DNA of 64,000 bases from NCBI GenBank assembly GCA_001442985.1, contig LDYB01000020.1, forward strand, positions 1-64,000, given 5' to 3'. The number at the start of each line of letters is the position of its first letter. Position 1 is the first letter of the stretch. Shown here in pieces: positions 1 to 8,889 of this stretch. This DNA comes from Armatimonadetes bacterium DC (lineage in GTDB: Bacteria; Armatimonadota; Fimbriimonadia; Fimbriimonadales; GBS-DC). A model generated the notes under the pieces. That model did no database searches. It was not told the DNA's origin and saw only the letters and a program-made list of their open reading frames with translations. The position numbers and the translations under genes are program-made.

Positions 1-69
1 GAGGCGGGTTGGATTGTGATTGCGTGTGTGCGGTGGCTGGTGCGTCGGATTGCAAGGCGGAATTCCTAG
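1..69 (+). CDS. C-terminal end of an unidentified protein (partial)
   Basis: The first reading frame is open from the left edge to a TAG at 67-69 and encodes 22 residues, hydrophobic and then basic (VRWLVRRIARR). It ends 8 nt before the stop of the convergent TPR-like gene, which suits a true gene end. Too little is visible to assign a function. The frame may also be open by chance. Confidence 0.4.
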   Translation, partial: EAGWIVIACVRWLVRRIARRNS

Positions 70-77
70 ATCGCTTC

Positions 78-1673
78 TCAGGGGACATCCAATTCCAATT
101 CGGGCGGTAGCTGCATTCTTTGCGAAGCTTTTTCATACGCCATCTGGCGAAAAGTATTCGTAAACCATTCGTTAAGGTCATTAACAGGTATCAGCCAGGG
201 ATGCGACTGTGGTGGTGGCGTTTGCATAGTCGCAAGGATTAGGTCCTCATGTGCGCCTATCTGGAGCATCAAGGATTGCGCGGTAAACCCCGCTTGCACA
301 GAGCTTGTGGAACGACTGTGCGCCCAATCGTTCAGGAAACGGGCAATCCGCTTCTTGTCGGCTGGGGTTAGCTGAAGTATCGACACCACATCTTTTGCGA
401 CAAAGCGACTCCATACCACATTCGTTGTAAATCCGTCTAATATCTCACGCGCCTTGGCTGTTTGCCCTTCACGCAGGTGTTGTAGAAGCGCGGCGACAGT
501 TAAACCACTACCAAAATCAGTGGCTTTAATCAGCTGGAACTCCCTGCGAAATGCGTCCCAATCGCCCTGAGAAAGGTAGCAGAGAGCAATTATGGCACGA
601 ACACCCAGGCGGAATCGGGTATCTCTAACCTGGCTCAGCGCGCGCCGCGCCCACGCCATATCCCCTGCACGGGCGCGGCGAACGGCGAAGGCTGCCAGCC
701 TGTATTCGCGCAACGGGTTACGCGCTGGCATCCGTAAAATCTCCTCATAGACCTCCTCGCAAAACCGCTTCGCCAGTTCACGGTGCCCGTGCTTCTCCAG
801 CGCATCCACAAAGACTACGCGGTCTAACGATTGGGGCGCAGTCTGCCGCATATGCGTGAGCGCCTCCTGCAGGCGCCCCTTCTCTAACGCATGGAGCGCC
901 AGCAGCAGATGTGCATCGCTCCTTTTCGGTTCGTGCAACTGGCTCAGCAGGCTTTCTATTTCTCTGAACTTGCCCGCGCGCGCCATCGAGGCAAGCAGCG
1001 CTGTTCTCATCCAACTATAACCGAACCGCCAATCTTCCGCGAGCGTTTCAAAGACTTCCCGATGATAGCCCAGCGCTATCAGGCGTTCCAGCGCAGGGTA
1101 TTCATCCTCCTCAGAAAAGTACAGAAGACGAATACGAACAGGCAGATTAGGACGAGAAAACACCCGCTTTAGCGTTGTCAGCGCACGCTCGCGCTGACCC
1201 TGCGCCGCATAATGCGCCGCGAGATCCAGTAAAATCAGCCTGTGGAGTGCAGGGTCTGTAATCTCGCGGAGATACTTCTGTGCCCTCTGTTCTTGCCCCA
1301 AACGCGCGCAGGTCGCCCCAAGATAGGCATAAATCAATTCCCTTTGGCTGCGTTCTTGTAATGAGCGGGCGAATTTGTCAAGCAGGGGCACCTCTCGGGG
1401 GTCAATCTCGTAAGCGTGGACGACTCCTGCAATCGCTACGCATTCATATCCCCTCACGGGAACCTTGTGGCGCGGCGGCAGCAGGCGGGTCAGCCAGTTC
1501 TCCGCATACATATGGGAGAGCGCATATTGCACCAGAAGCGTGACTCTTTCCTTCTCTGGCAGAGCATGCAAGTTCTCAGGCAGGGTTGGCGGCGCGTACT
1601 GAAGATAAATCCATACGGCAACCCCCATTATCAGCGCGAAAAATGCTACTGCTATCCCCATCAGGCGGCGCAT
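78..1673 (-). CDS. Membrane-anchored TPR-like repeat protein
   Basis: A 531-residue protein with one N-terminal hydrophobic segment (about residues 5-27) and a long alpha-helical body rich in Ala, Leu, Arg and Glu. Repeated helix pairs (for example ...ALEKGRLQEALTHMRQ...) look like tetratricopeptide or SEL1-type solenoids. The AGGTGA motif 6 nt before the ATG fits a ribosome site. It is probably an inner-membrane protein with an exported or cytoplasmic scaffold domain. No catalytic motif is visible, and neighbours give no clear role. It diverges from the amidohydrolase gene across about 100 nt. Confidence 0.65.
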   Translation of the reverse strand: MRRLMGIAVAFFALIMGVAVWIYLQYAPPTLPENLHALPEKERVTLLVQYALSHMYAENWLTRLLPPRHKVPVRGYECVAIAGVVHAYEIDPREVPLLDKFARSLQERSQRELIYAYLGATCARLGQEQRAQKYLREITDPALHRLILLDLAAHYAAQGQRERALTTLKRVFSRPNLPVRIRLLYFSEEDEYPALERLIALGYHREVFETLAEDWRFGYSWMRTALLASMARAGKFREIESLLSQLHEPKRSDAHLLLALHALEKGRLQEALTHMRQTAPQSLDRVVFVDALEKHGHRELAKRFCEEVYEEILRMPARNPLREYRLAAFAVRRARAGDMAWARRALSQVRDTRFRLGVRAIIALCYLSQGDWDAFRREFQLIKATDFGSGLTVAALLQHLREGQTAKAREILDGFTTNVVWSRFVAKDVVSILQLTPADKKRIARFLNDWAHSRSTSSVQAGFTAQSLMLQIGAHEDLILATMQTPPPQSHPWLIPVNDLNEWFTNTFRQMAYEKASQRMQLPPELELDVP

Positions 1674-1774
1674 AGAGCTTCACCTGCTACCAAGTTCGTT
1701 GCGGATGAGGTTTTTCCTGCATGCAACACCCTTCTGCAGGAAACCGCCCGCAAACGCCTAAACACAAAAGCGCA

Positions 1775-4700
1775 ATGAAACGCTGGCTTTGTTGGTTCGG
1801 TCTATGGCTCACGCTTGTTGGCGTCTTTGCGCAGGACACGCCGTACCGTCTCCCTGATGTGTACGCCATTCGGGGCGCACGGATTGTGCCCGTGTCTGCG
1901 CCGCCGATTGAGAACGGTATATTAGTCGTGCGCAACGGCGTTATTGAAGCCATCGGTGCTGCCGACTCGATCTCCATCCCAGCCGACGCGGAAGTGATTG
2001 AGGGCGAGGGGCTGACGGTTTATCCCGCCTTCATAGATGCTTTCACCAGTCTGGGGATGCCCGCCCAGCCAAATGACCCCGCCTATGCTTCGTATGAACG
2101 AGGCAACACCTATTCGAATCCGCACATTCGCCCGGAGCGCGAGGCGACGGTGCTGTGGCAGCCCGACCCGGCGCAACTGACGCGTTGGCGTCGGGCAGGG
2201 TTCGCCTGCGCCCATGTGGCGCCGCCGCACGGTATTCTCAGCGGTCAGAGCGCGCTGATGAGTCTTGGCGACGGCTCCGCCAGCCAGAGTGTGGTGCGGG
2301 CGCCGCTGGGAACGCTTTTGAACCTGCGTGGGCGCGGCGGCTTCACAGAAGGCTTCGGCGGATACCCCAGCTCGCTGATGGGCACGATTGCGCTGGTACG
2401 ACAGGTCTTTTACGATGCCCAGCATCAAGCGCAGGTGTGGCAGATTTACACCCAGAACCCGAACGGCAAGCCCCGCCCCAGCATAAGCCGCGCTCTGAGT
2501 GCGCTCCAGCCCGCTCTACAGGGGCAGATGCCTGTCCTCGCGCTGGCGAATAACGCGCAGGACATCTGGCGCGTGCTGCGAATTGCCGACGAGTTCGGGC
2601 TGAAAGTGGTGATTGTGGGCGGTCAGGAAGCGGCGAAAGTCGCCGACGAGCTGGCGAAGCGCCAGATTCCCGTGCTACTCTCGCTGGAGATGCCCGAACC
2701 GCTCCGCACCTACGACCCGCTGAACCCGCCGACGCTGACCAGCCTGCGCAACCGCGCGCTGGCGTATCAGAACGCCGCGATTCTGCACGAAAAAGGCGTG
2801 CGCTTCGCCTTCACCACCGAAGGCGTCGGCGACCCGGAACGCGCCCTGCGCAACATCCGAATCGCGATTGCGAACGGCTTGCCCGAAGAGGCGGCGCTTC
2901 AGGCGCTCACGATTGTGCCCGCCCAGATTTTCGGCGTCGCCGACAAGATGGGCACGCTGGAGGTGGGCAAACTGGCGAACTTCGTGGTGGTGCAGGGCAA
3001 GCTCTTTGAGCGCGGCACACGGTTCCGCTACCTGTTCGTGGACGGCAAGCGCTATCGCCTTGACGAGGAGAGCGCCGCCAGCGCGCCCGCGGTGCCCCGA
3101 TTCCGTCGCCCGCGCGACTGGGACGCCGAAAACAGCAGCAGCCTGCTGGAAGCCTCCTGCTGTTTCCATCACGCCGAAGGCTCCACGCTCGTCCATATGC
3201 TGAGCCACGACCACCTCGCCGGGTTGTGCGAGGAGACCTGCACGGAGCATCTGACCGCAGGCGTGCCGCCCCGTCAGGACTCCCCACAATCGCCTTCCGA
3301 ACGGCGCGAGAGCGAAAGCACTTCCCAACAACAGCAGGGCGACGACCTGCCCGTGCTACCGCGCGTCAAACTGGAGCCGATTATGCCCACGCCCCCCGAC
3401 GAACACAACACATGGCTCATCCGCAACGCCACGGTGTGGACGCTCACGCAGGATAAACCCCTGCCGAACACCGATGTGCTGATCGTGAACGGCAGGATTC
3501 AGGCGGTGGGCAGGAACCTGCAGGCGCCTCCTGACGCGCGCGTGATTGACGCCACGGGCAAGCACCTCACGCCCGGCATTATTGACTGCCACTCGCATAC
3601 CGCCATCAGCGGCGGGGTGAACGAGGGCACGAATGTCTGCACGGCGGAAGTACGCATTCAGGATGTGCTGAACCCCGAGGATGTGAACATCTACCGCCAG
3701 CTGGCGGGCGGAGTCACGGGCGCGCTGGTGCTGCATGGCTCGGCGAATGTGATTGGCGGGCAGAGCGCGACCGTCAAATGGCGCTGGGGCAAAACCGCCG
3801 ACCAGATGCTGTTTGAGGGCGCTCCGACAGGCATCAAGTTCGCGCTGGGCGAGAATGTCAAACGCTCCAACTTCCGTCAGGCGGGCGCCCCCACGCGCTA
3901 CCCCGCCTCGCGCATGGGGGTGGAGCAGGTCATCCGCGAGCGGTTCCTCGCCGCGCTGGACTACAAACGCCACTGGCAGGAGTACCGCGAGGGCAAACGC
4001 CCCTACCCACCGCAGCGCGACCTGCAACTGGACGCTCTCGTGGAGATTCTGGAAGGCAAGCGCCTTATTCACTGCCACAGCTACCGCCAGGACGAGATTC
4101 TGATGCTCCTGCGCGTGTGCGAATCGTTCGGCGTGCGGGTGGGCACGCTCCAGCATGTGCTGGAGGGCTACAAGGTCGCCAACGAGATTGCGCGGCACGG
4201 CGCGGGCGCGTCGTCGTTCTCCGACTGGTGGGCGTATAAGATTGAGGTCTACGATGCGATTCCCTACAACGGCGCGCTGATGGCGGAGCGCGGCGTGGTG
4301 GTCTCGTTCAACTCCGACAGCAACGAGCTGGCGCGCCGCCTCAACACCGAAGCCACCAAAGCCATCAAATACGGCGGCTTAAGCGAGGTGGAGGCGCTCA
4401 AGTTCGTGACGCTCAACCCTGCCAAACAGCTGGGGATTGACCGCTATGTGGGCACGATTGAACCAGGCAAGCACGCCGACCTCGCCCTCTGGAGCGACCA
4501 TCCGCTCAGCGGCTACGCCCGCTGTGAGAAGACCTTCATCGACGGCGTACTTTACTTCGACATCGAGCGCGACCGCGCGTGGCGCGAGCAACTGGAGAAA
4601 GAGCGTCAGGAGTATTTGAAAGCGCTACGCCCTGTGTCGCTGTTTGACCGCCCACAACGCGAGGAGCGCCCGGGGCGCGAATCCGCCCGCCCCAGCCGCG

Positions 4701-5011
4701 AGGCGGTCTCGGTGGAAGGCACATGGCGCGGCACCATCACCGGTCCCGACCCCCTCCCTGCAGAAGGGATTGCCTTCACGCTCACCCTGCGTCAGGAGGG
4801 TAATGCGCTCAGCGGCACGCTGGAGACCCCGCTCGGCACACAGAGCTTCAGCGGCGTGGCGTTTGACCCCAGCACGGGCGCTATCCGGTTCACGCTGGAA
4901 GTGCAGGGCATGAGCCTCACAGTGAACGCCACGATCGAGGGCAATCGCATGACGGGCACCATCACGGCGATGGGGATGACATTCAACCTCTCAGCAGAGC
5001 GCGTGCCGTAG
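1775..5011 (+). CDS. Secreted protein with two fused amidohydrolase domains
   Basis: About 1078 residues. The ATG at 1775 is preferred to an upstream in-frame one because it begins a signal peptide (MKRWLCWFGLWLTLVGVFAQ). Domain 1 (about 30-430) has the amidohydrolase beta-sandwich and barrel pattern, but the usual HxH metal site reads FIDAFTS. A low-complexity linker follows (about 430-545). Domain 2 (about 550-940) resembles imidazolonepropionase/prolidase-type amidohydrolases and keeps GIIDCHSH near residue 605, HCHS near 765, QH near 792 and NSDS near 846, so it is probably the metal-dependent catalytic half. The last 90 residues form a beta-rich domain of the kind that follows secreted amidohydrolases. 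The substrate is unknown; related two-domain proteins are annotated only as amidohydrolases. Confidence 0.85.
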   Translation: MKRWLCWFGLWLTLVGVFAQDTPYRLPDVYAIRGARIVPVSAPPIENGILVVRNGVIEAIGAADSISIPADAEVIEGEGLTVYPAFIDAFTSLGMPAQPNDPAYASYERGNTYSNPHIRPEREATVLWQPDPAQLTRWRRAGFACAHVAPPHGILSGQSALMSLGDGSASQSVVRAPLGTLLNLRGRGGFTEGFGGYPSSLMGTIALVRQVFYDAQHQAQVWQIYTQNPNGKPRPSISRALSALQPALQGQMPVLALANNAQDIWRVLRIADEFGLKVVIVGGQEAAKVADELAKRQIPVLLSLEMPEPLRTYDPLNPPTLTSLRNRALAYQNAAILHEKGVRFAFTTEGVGDPERALRNIRIAIANGLPEEAALQALTIVPAQIFGVADKMGTLEVGKLANFVVVQGKLFERGTRFRYLFVDGKRYRLDEESAASAPAVPRFRRPRDWDAENSSSLLEASCCFHHAEGSTLVHMLSHDHLAGLCEETCTEHLTAGVPPRQDSPQSPSERRESESTSQQQQGDDLPVLPRVKLEPIMPTPPDEHNTWLIRNATVWTLTQDKPLPNTDVLIVNGRIQAVGRNLQAPPDARVIDATGKHLTPGIIDCHSHTAISGGVNEGTNVCTAEVRIQDVLNPEDVNIYRQLAGGVTGALVLHGSANVIGGQSATVKWRWGKTADQMLFEGAPTGIKFALGENVKRSNFRQAGAPTRYPASRMGVEQVIRERFLAALDYKRHWQEYREGKRPYPPQRDLQLDALVEILEGKRLIHCHSYRQDEILMLLRVCESFGVRVGTLQHVLEGYKVANEIARHGAGASSFSDWWAYKIEVYDAIPYNGALMAERGVVVSFNSDSNELARRLNTEATKAIKYGGLSEVEALKFVTLNPAKQLGIDRYVGTIEPGKHADLALWSDHPLSGYARCEKTFIDGVLYFDIERDRAWREQLEKERQEYLKALRPVSLFDRPQREERPGRESARPSREAVSVEGTWRGTITGPDPLPAEGIAFTLTLRQEGNALSGTLETPLGTQSFSGVAFDPSTGAIRFTLEVQGMSLTVNATIEGNRMTGTITAMGMTFNLSAERVP

Positions 5012-5034
5012 TGCAGGATTTCGCGCCCCCTCCC

Positions 5035-5069
5035 TTCGGTTCCCCCTGCTCCGCAAGGGGGGAACCGAA
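5035..5069. terminator. 12-bp palindrome after the amidohydrolase gene
   Basis: TTCGGTTCCCCC at 5035-5046 pairs with GGGGGGAACCGAA at 5057-5069 around a 10-nt loop. It lies 24 nt past the amidohydrolase stop. There is no T-tract, so simple intrinsic termination is uncertain. A related core (GGTTCCCCCTGC) recurs at 7450 and a variant at 23276, so it may be an interspersed hairpin family. Confidence 0.5.
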
Positions 5070-5150
5070 CTCTGCCCCGTGCTGGGGTGTGCTACACTCT
5101 GTATTGTGAACTCGCTCGCAGGATGTCCAAAGCACCGCATCTCAAGCTTG

Positions 5151-5245
5151 ACGGCTGAAGCCGTTCCTATAAGACGAAGCCGACCTGCGTCGGCTGTTTT
5201 AGCCAGCGAAGGCTGGCTTTGTCTCATAGGAACGGGTTCACCCGT
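5151..5245. repeat. Four-hairpin palindromic element
   Basis: Consecutive hairpins: ACGGCT/AGCCGT (5151-5164), AGCCGAC/GTCGGCT (5178-5195), AGCCAGC/GCTGGCT (5201-5218) and ACGGG/CCCGT (5232-5245). The spacer TCCTATAAGAC (5165-5175) is also complementary, with one mismatch, to GTCTCATAGGA (5221-5231), closing a cloverleaf. This looks like a REP/MITE-type repeat or structured RNA. The rest of 5012-5301 holds no convincing gene. Confidence 0.6.
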
Positions 5246-5301
5246 CCTGCTCAAGGCGTTTTTGTTTGGGGACGCCCTCCCTCTTCGTACCCTTACCAGC
5301 C

Positions 5302-6420
5302 CTACCCCCTCGCAATCAGCTGCCTGTAAAACGGCACGGTCTGCTCCACCGTGTGGCGGATGTGGAACCTGTCCGCCGACTGGCGAGCGTTTTCGGCTAA
5401 CCGTTGCGCCAGCGCTTTGTCTTTCAGCAGGCGGATAATCGCGTCGGCGAGCGCGTCGGGGTCTTCCACAGGAACCAGCAGCCCCGTTTTCTCATGTTCC
5501 ACCAGCCGCTGGAGCTGGGGAATCTGGCTCGCAATCACGGGCAGCCCGCACGCCATCGCCTCCATAACCGCCAGCCCCAGCCCTGCGTCGCGCGCGGGCG
5601 CCACCAGCACATCCGCCGACACATACAGCTCTTCCACCGCGCTCCAGTAGCCGAAGAAACGAATGTGGTGCGGATAGTGGCTATGCAGGGTCAGGTTCAC
5701 CAGCCGCGCGTTGTCGGGTCCGTCGCCTGCCAGCCAGATGTCCGCCTCAGGGAAAGTCTGCCAGACGCGATTCATGGCACGAATGGCGATATCAAACCCC
5801 TTATGGCGCACGAATCGTCCCACGCACAGCACCACTGGGCGGTCGGGGGGCACATAGAACTGCTGGCGCATCGCCTCGCGGTTCGGCAGGCGCTCAAAAC
5901 GCTCCAGGTCAATCCCGCCCGGCACCACCTCGATGCGCTCCGCAGGGATGCCCCCGCGAATCAGTCCCTCGCGCACGCTTTCGGAGACTGCCAGCACGAA
6001 ACGGGGGTAGCGTGCAATCCAGCGCCAGAGCGCCCGCACCAGCGCGCTCCGATGGAGCAGCAGATGATGTACCGTCCAGACCCACGGGTAGCGGTCGCGA
6101 AACGCCAGAGCGCATACCCAGCCCGCCCGCACCCCATGGCAATGCACGAACGGGAAACCGCTGGCTTGCTGGCGCAGGGTTTTCACCGCCCGCGAGTCGG
6201 CAAGGATGCCGGGGCGGTCGCGAATGAAGTCGGGTCCCGTGAGCGTGGGCGCAAAGCCATGTTCGGGCAGGTATTTAATCAGCCCCTGCACATGGCGGAG
6301 CATGCCGCTGCTGCTGGGGCGCACCACAATCAACATCGGCGTCAGCGGACGCTCGCGCCCATCCTGATATTTCGGCTCGGTCAAAAGGCTTGGTGCCTCC
6401 AGCAAAGTTGGCGCGCTCAT
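5302..6420 (-). CDS. GT4-family glycosyltransferase
   Basis: 372 residues with the GT-B fold of family 4. The nucleotide-sugar side shows VVLCVGRFVRHKGFDIAIRA and the E-x7-E region shows GLAVMEAMACGLPVIASQ. No signal peptide or membrane span, so it is probably a cytoplasmic or peripheral enzyme transferring a sugar to lipid or polysaccharide. Its ATG overlaps the moxR stop by 4 nt (ATGA), so the two are translationally coupled. Donor and acceptor cannot be read from sequence. Confidence 0.88.
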   Translation of the reverse strand: MSAPTLLEAPSLLTEPKYQDGRERPLTPMLIVVRPSSSGMLRHVQGLIKYLPEHGFAPTLTGPDFIRDRPGILADSRAVKTLRQQASGFPFVHCHGVRAGWVCALAFRDRYPWVWTVHHLLLHRSALVRALWRWIARYPRFVLAVSESVREGLIRGGIPAERIEVVPGGIDLERFERLPNREAMRQQFYVPPDRPVVLCVGRFVRHKGFDIAIRAMNRVWQTFPEADIWLAGDGPDNARLVNLTLHSHYPHHIRFFGYWSAVEELYVSADVLVAPARDAGLGLAVMEAMACGLPVIASQIPQLQRLVEHEKTGLLVPVEDPDALADAIIRLLKDKALAQRLAENARQSADRFHIRHTVEQTVPFYRQLIARG

Positions 6421-7376
6421 CGTGGCACAGGAACTGCCTCCAGAAGGGTCATTAAAATTCTATCTGCCGTCAGCCCCTCCACCTCCGCTTCGGGTTTGAG
6501 AATCAGGCGGTGGCGTAGCACAGGGAGCGCCATCTGCTTCACATCGTCAGGAGTCACGAACTCGCGCCCCCGTAGCCCCGCAAGCGCCTTGCTTGTCAGC
6601 AAAAGCGCGATTCCTGCGCGGGGACTGGCGCCCACCAGCAGGTACTCGTTCTGGCGTGTGCGGCGAACAATCTGCAAAATGTAGTGGCGCACCTCGTCAG
6701 AGACCTGAATCTGGCGCACCACTGCACGACAGCGCTCCAGTGTCTCGGCGTCCCACACGGTCTCAATCCCGACTTCCTCCAGCCGATGAGAGCGGAAGCC
6801 CTCGTCATGCAGGCGCAGGATGGCGCTTTCTTCGTCCTCAGCAGGGTAGTCCATCACAATCTTCAGCAAAAAGCGGTCTAACTGCGCCTCAGGGAGAGGG
6901 TAAGTGCCCTCATACTCAATCGGGTTCTGGGTGGCGAACACCATGAACGGCTGGGGGAGTGGGTGCGGTACGCCGTCGATGGTAACACGCCGCTCCTCCA
7001 TCGCCTCCAGCAGGGCGGATTGGGTCTTGGGCGGCGTGCGGTTGACCTCATCCGCCAGCACGATATTGGCGAAAATGGGACCCTTGCGCACGCGGAACTC
7101 GCCTGTGCGCGTATCGAACACGGTCGTGCCAATCAGGTCAGAGGGCATCAGGTCGGGGGTGAACTGCACGCGACGGAACTCCAGTCCCAGCGTCTGTGCC
7201 AGCACGCGCACCAGAAGCGTTTTGGCGATGCCGGGCACGCCCTCCAGCAGCACATGCCCATCTGCCAGCAGGGCGCACAGAGCCTGCTGCAGGGTCGCCT
7301 CCTGCCCGATAATCACACGCCGAATCTGTGCCTGCACGCGCTCGATGGTCTCCGCGAGCAGGCTCACCGTGATCAA
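6417..7376 (-). CDS. MoxR-family AAA+ ATPase
   Basis: 319 residues. Walker A is EGVPGIAKT (about 45-53), Walker B VLADEVNR, sensor ATQNPIEYEGTYPLPEAQLD, followed by the helical lid domain. MoxR ATPases act as chaperones that mature partner complexes, usually with DUF58 and VWA-domain proteins encoded next door. Here the only coupled gene is a GT4 glycosyltransferase, so the partner is unknown or elsewhere. Confidence 0.92.
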   Translation of the reverse strand: MITVSLLAETIERVQAQIRRVIIGQEATLQQALCALLADGHVLLEGVPGIAKTLLVRVLAQTLGLEFRRVQFTPDLMPSDLIGTTVFDTRTGEFRVRKGPIFANIVLADEVNRTPPKTQSALLEAMEERRVTIDGVPHPLPQPFMVFATQNPIEYEGTYPLPEAQLDRFLLKIVMDYPAEDEESAILRLHDEGFRSHRLEEVGIETVWDAETLERCRAVVRQIQVSDEVRHYILQIVRRTRQNEYLLVGASPRAGIALLLTSKALAGLRGREFVTPDDVKQMALPVLRHRLILKPEAEVEGLTADRILMTLLEAVPVPR

Positions 7377-7446
7377 CGCCCGCCTCCTGTCATCGTGTAG
7401 AAATCTTTTCAGCGGGGAGGCGAAATCTCCTGCAGGTTTGGGGAAA

Positions 7447-7478
7447 GTCGGTTCCCCCTGCAGGCAGGAGGAACCGAC
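7447..7478 (-). terminator. Hairpin after the riboswitch-controlled PEP-CTERM gene
   Basis: GTCGGTTCC (7447-7455) pairs with GGAACCGAC (7470-7478), with an extra CCTG/CAGG inner stem. On the minus strand it starts 9 nt after the PEP-CTERM stop and is followed by TTTCCCC. It is a likely weak terminator separating that gene from moxR. Confidence 0.55.
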
Positions 7479-7487
7479 GAGGAATCC

Positions 7488-8498
7488 TTACCGCCGACGC
7501 CTGCTGAACACAAGCCCTGCCAGACCTGCGCCCAGCATCAGCAGGCTCGCGGGTTCGGGCACGGGCGTAATCGCGAACAAGCCGCCGACTTCGGTATACT
7601 CGGCGTTCACAATCAGGATGCCATTCCCCTGAAACGGCTCGAAGCCGTTGCCGTAGTAGGCGATGCTGGTGGGGAACGGGTAGCCGCCGCTGAACTGCCC
7701 GAACGGCGTCGCCTGTGTGCCCCGCAGCAGGGTCAGCGTGCGCTGGGTGGTGGCGATCAGGTCGCCCTCGCTGTCAAAGGCGAAGCTGACCACACCCGAA
7801 CCGCCGCCCCCTGCCAGCGATAGCACATCCACAAGGCTAACCCCTGTGATGAGACCATCGGCGTCAAAGGTGGGCTGGAACCGAAACACCTGACCGGGAT
7901 TGCCCGTAAAGGCAGGGTCGTTGGTGTCGCCTGCATAAATCAAGCCGTTGTGGAACCCCAGCCCGCCCGCGTAGCCTGTACCGTAGGCGTCCACCAGCAC
8001 CGTTGCCGTGCCGTTTGCAACCCGGTAGAGCTTGTTGGCGTTGGGTCCATCCGCGCCGAGCGCCAGCACCTGGTTGCCCACAATCGCCACATCCGCCACA
8101 TTCGGCAAAGACCCCACAGGCGCGAGCGTGTTCACAGTGCTGGTTGTCGTGTCCCACTCCAGCAGGGTATCGAGGTCGCCATTCTCGGCGAACACGAGCG
8201 TGTTGTCGTCGCGCCACGCCAGCCCGCCAAAGAACTGCCACTGCGCGTTGCTGACGGTGGTCAGCACCTGGCGTCCCTGCGGGGCGATACGGTCGTAGAC
8301 GGTGATGGTCGCGCCGCCGCCAAAGCGTCCTGTGGCAACTGCCATCTTGCCAGAGGGACTGACGGCAACCACGCCTGAGGTCAACTCCAGCGAGAAGGTC
8401 TTGAAACCCGTTGGGGGCGTATAGCCCGATACTTGCGCCAGAACAGCCTGTGCGCCAAGCAGCGCACTCCATCCGAACAGGATCAGCATGCGTCTCAT
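7488..8498 (-). CDS. PEP-CTERM exported protein, beta-propeller-like
   Basis: 336 residues. Signal peptide MRRMLILFGWSALLGAQAVLAQ, a repetitive beta-strand body resembling a six-bladed NHL/SMP-30-like propeller (repeats containing DGLITGVS..., EGDLIATT..., NTLVFAENGDLD), and the C-terminal sorting signal PVPEPASLLMLGAGLAGL followed by SRRRR. PEP-CTERM proteins are processed by an exosortase and placed on the surface or in exopolysaccharide. AAAGGAGG at 8508-8515 is the ribosome site. A cobalamin riboswitch precedes it, so expression probably responds to vitamin B12. The precise function is unknown. Confidence 0.85.
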   Translation of the reverse strand: MRRMLILFGWSALLGAQAVLAQVSGYTPPTGFKTFSLELTSGVVAVSPSGKMAVATGRFGGGATITVYDRIAPQGRQVLTTVSNAQWQFFGGLAWRDDNTLVFAENGDLDTLLEWDTTTSTVNTLAPVGSLPNVADVAIVGNQVLALGADGPNANKLYRVANGTATVLVDAYGTGYAGGLGFHNGLIYAGDTNDPAFTGNPGQVFRFQPTFDADGLITGVSLVDVLSLAGGGGSGVVSFAFDSEGDLIATTQRTLTLLRGTQATPFGQFSGGYPFPTSIAYYGNGFEPFQGNGILIVNAEYTEVGGLFAITPVPEPASLLMLGAGLAGLVFSRRRR

Positions 8499-8517
8499 CG
8501 TACAGAACCTCCTTTCT

Positions 8518-8544
8518 GGGCGCGATTAAAAAACCATCGCGCCC
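8518..8544 (-). promoter_or_regulatory. 9-bp hairpin abutting the ribosome site (expression platform)
   Basis: GGGCGCGAT and ATCGCGCCC form a perfect 9-bp stem around a U-rich loop between the cobalamin aptamer and the AAAGGAGG ribosome site (8508-8515). Its position suggests that it, or an alternative pairing with upstream sequence, controls translation start. Which state is B12-bound cannot be read here. Confidence 0.55.
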
Positions 8545-8647
8545 GACCTGGCTGTCAGGCGCGTTCAGCGATGTACGAGCATAGAGTCTATGCTCCCATC
8601 CTGACCGCACCCTGTGCTCGCAGGGCTTCCGCGGCTGCGGAAGCGGT

Positions 8648-8771
8648 CGACCGTGGCCGGGCATTCGGGCTTGTCCCCTCAAAGGGGGCTTACCGCTGCG
8701 GCACAGCGCCGGACTCTCACCGGACTTCCCCCGCTATTTCAGCCCCAATGCGATTGGGGCGCACACGGTCG
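8648..8771 (-). ncRNA. Cobalamin riboswitch aptamer
   Basis: On the minus strand the core GGGAAGTCCGGTGAGAGTCC is followed by GGCGCTGTGCCGCAGCGGTA and, after a short CCCC/GGGG hairpin, by the B12 box AGCCCGAATGCCCGGCCA. These match the conserved blocks of the cobalamin riboswitch family. CGACCGTG (8771-8764) and CACGGTCG (8655-8648) close an exact 8-bp P1 helix, and GCCCCAATCGCATTGGGGC forms an internal arm. At about 124 nt it is compact, with a short P7 region. It leads directly into the PEP-CTERM gene starting at 8498. The 408-nt gap 8499-8906 holds this leader and, at its right end, the promoter of the divergent gene. Confidence 0.92.
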
Positions 8772-8883
8772 GGATTGCGTGCGGCTGAATTTTACCTTAA
8801 CCCACTCCCCCACTCGGAACATCAGGCAGACGGAGTGCGTCTAAAGAGCCAGTCCACGATATGCCTTTCGGCGCAGAGTGTGG

Positions 8884-8889
8884 TACAAT
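8884..8889 (+). promoter_or_regulatory. -10 box TACAAT of the second PEP-CTERM gene
   Basis: TACAAT lies 17 nt before the ATG at 8907. The transcript would have a very short leader carrying GAGAGGAGG. No clear -35 element is seen. Confidence 0.5.

Noticed and set aside
5079-5438. Plus-strand frame of 119 codons after the amidohydrolase gene
   Set aside because: It runs through the palindromic element and into the reverse of the GT4 gene; the product looks non-biological.
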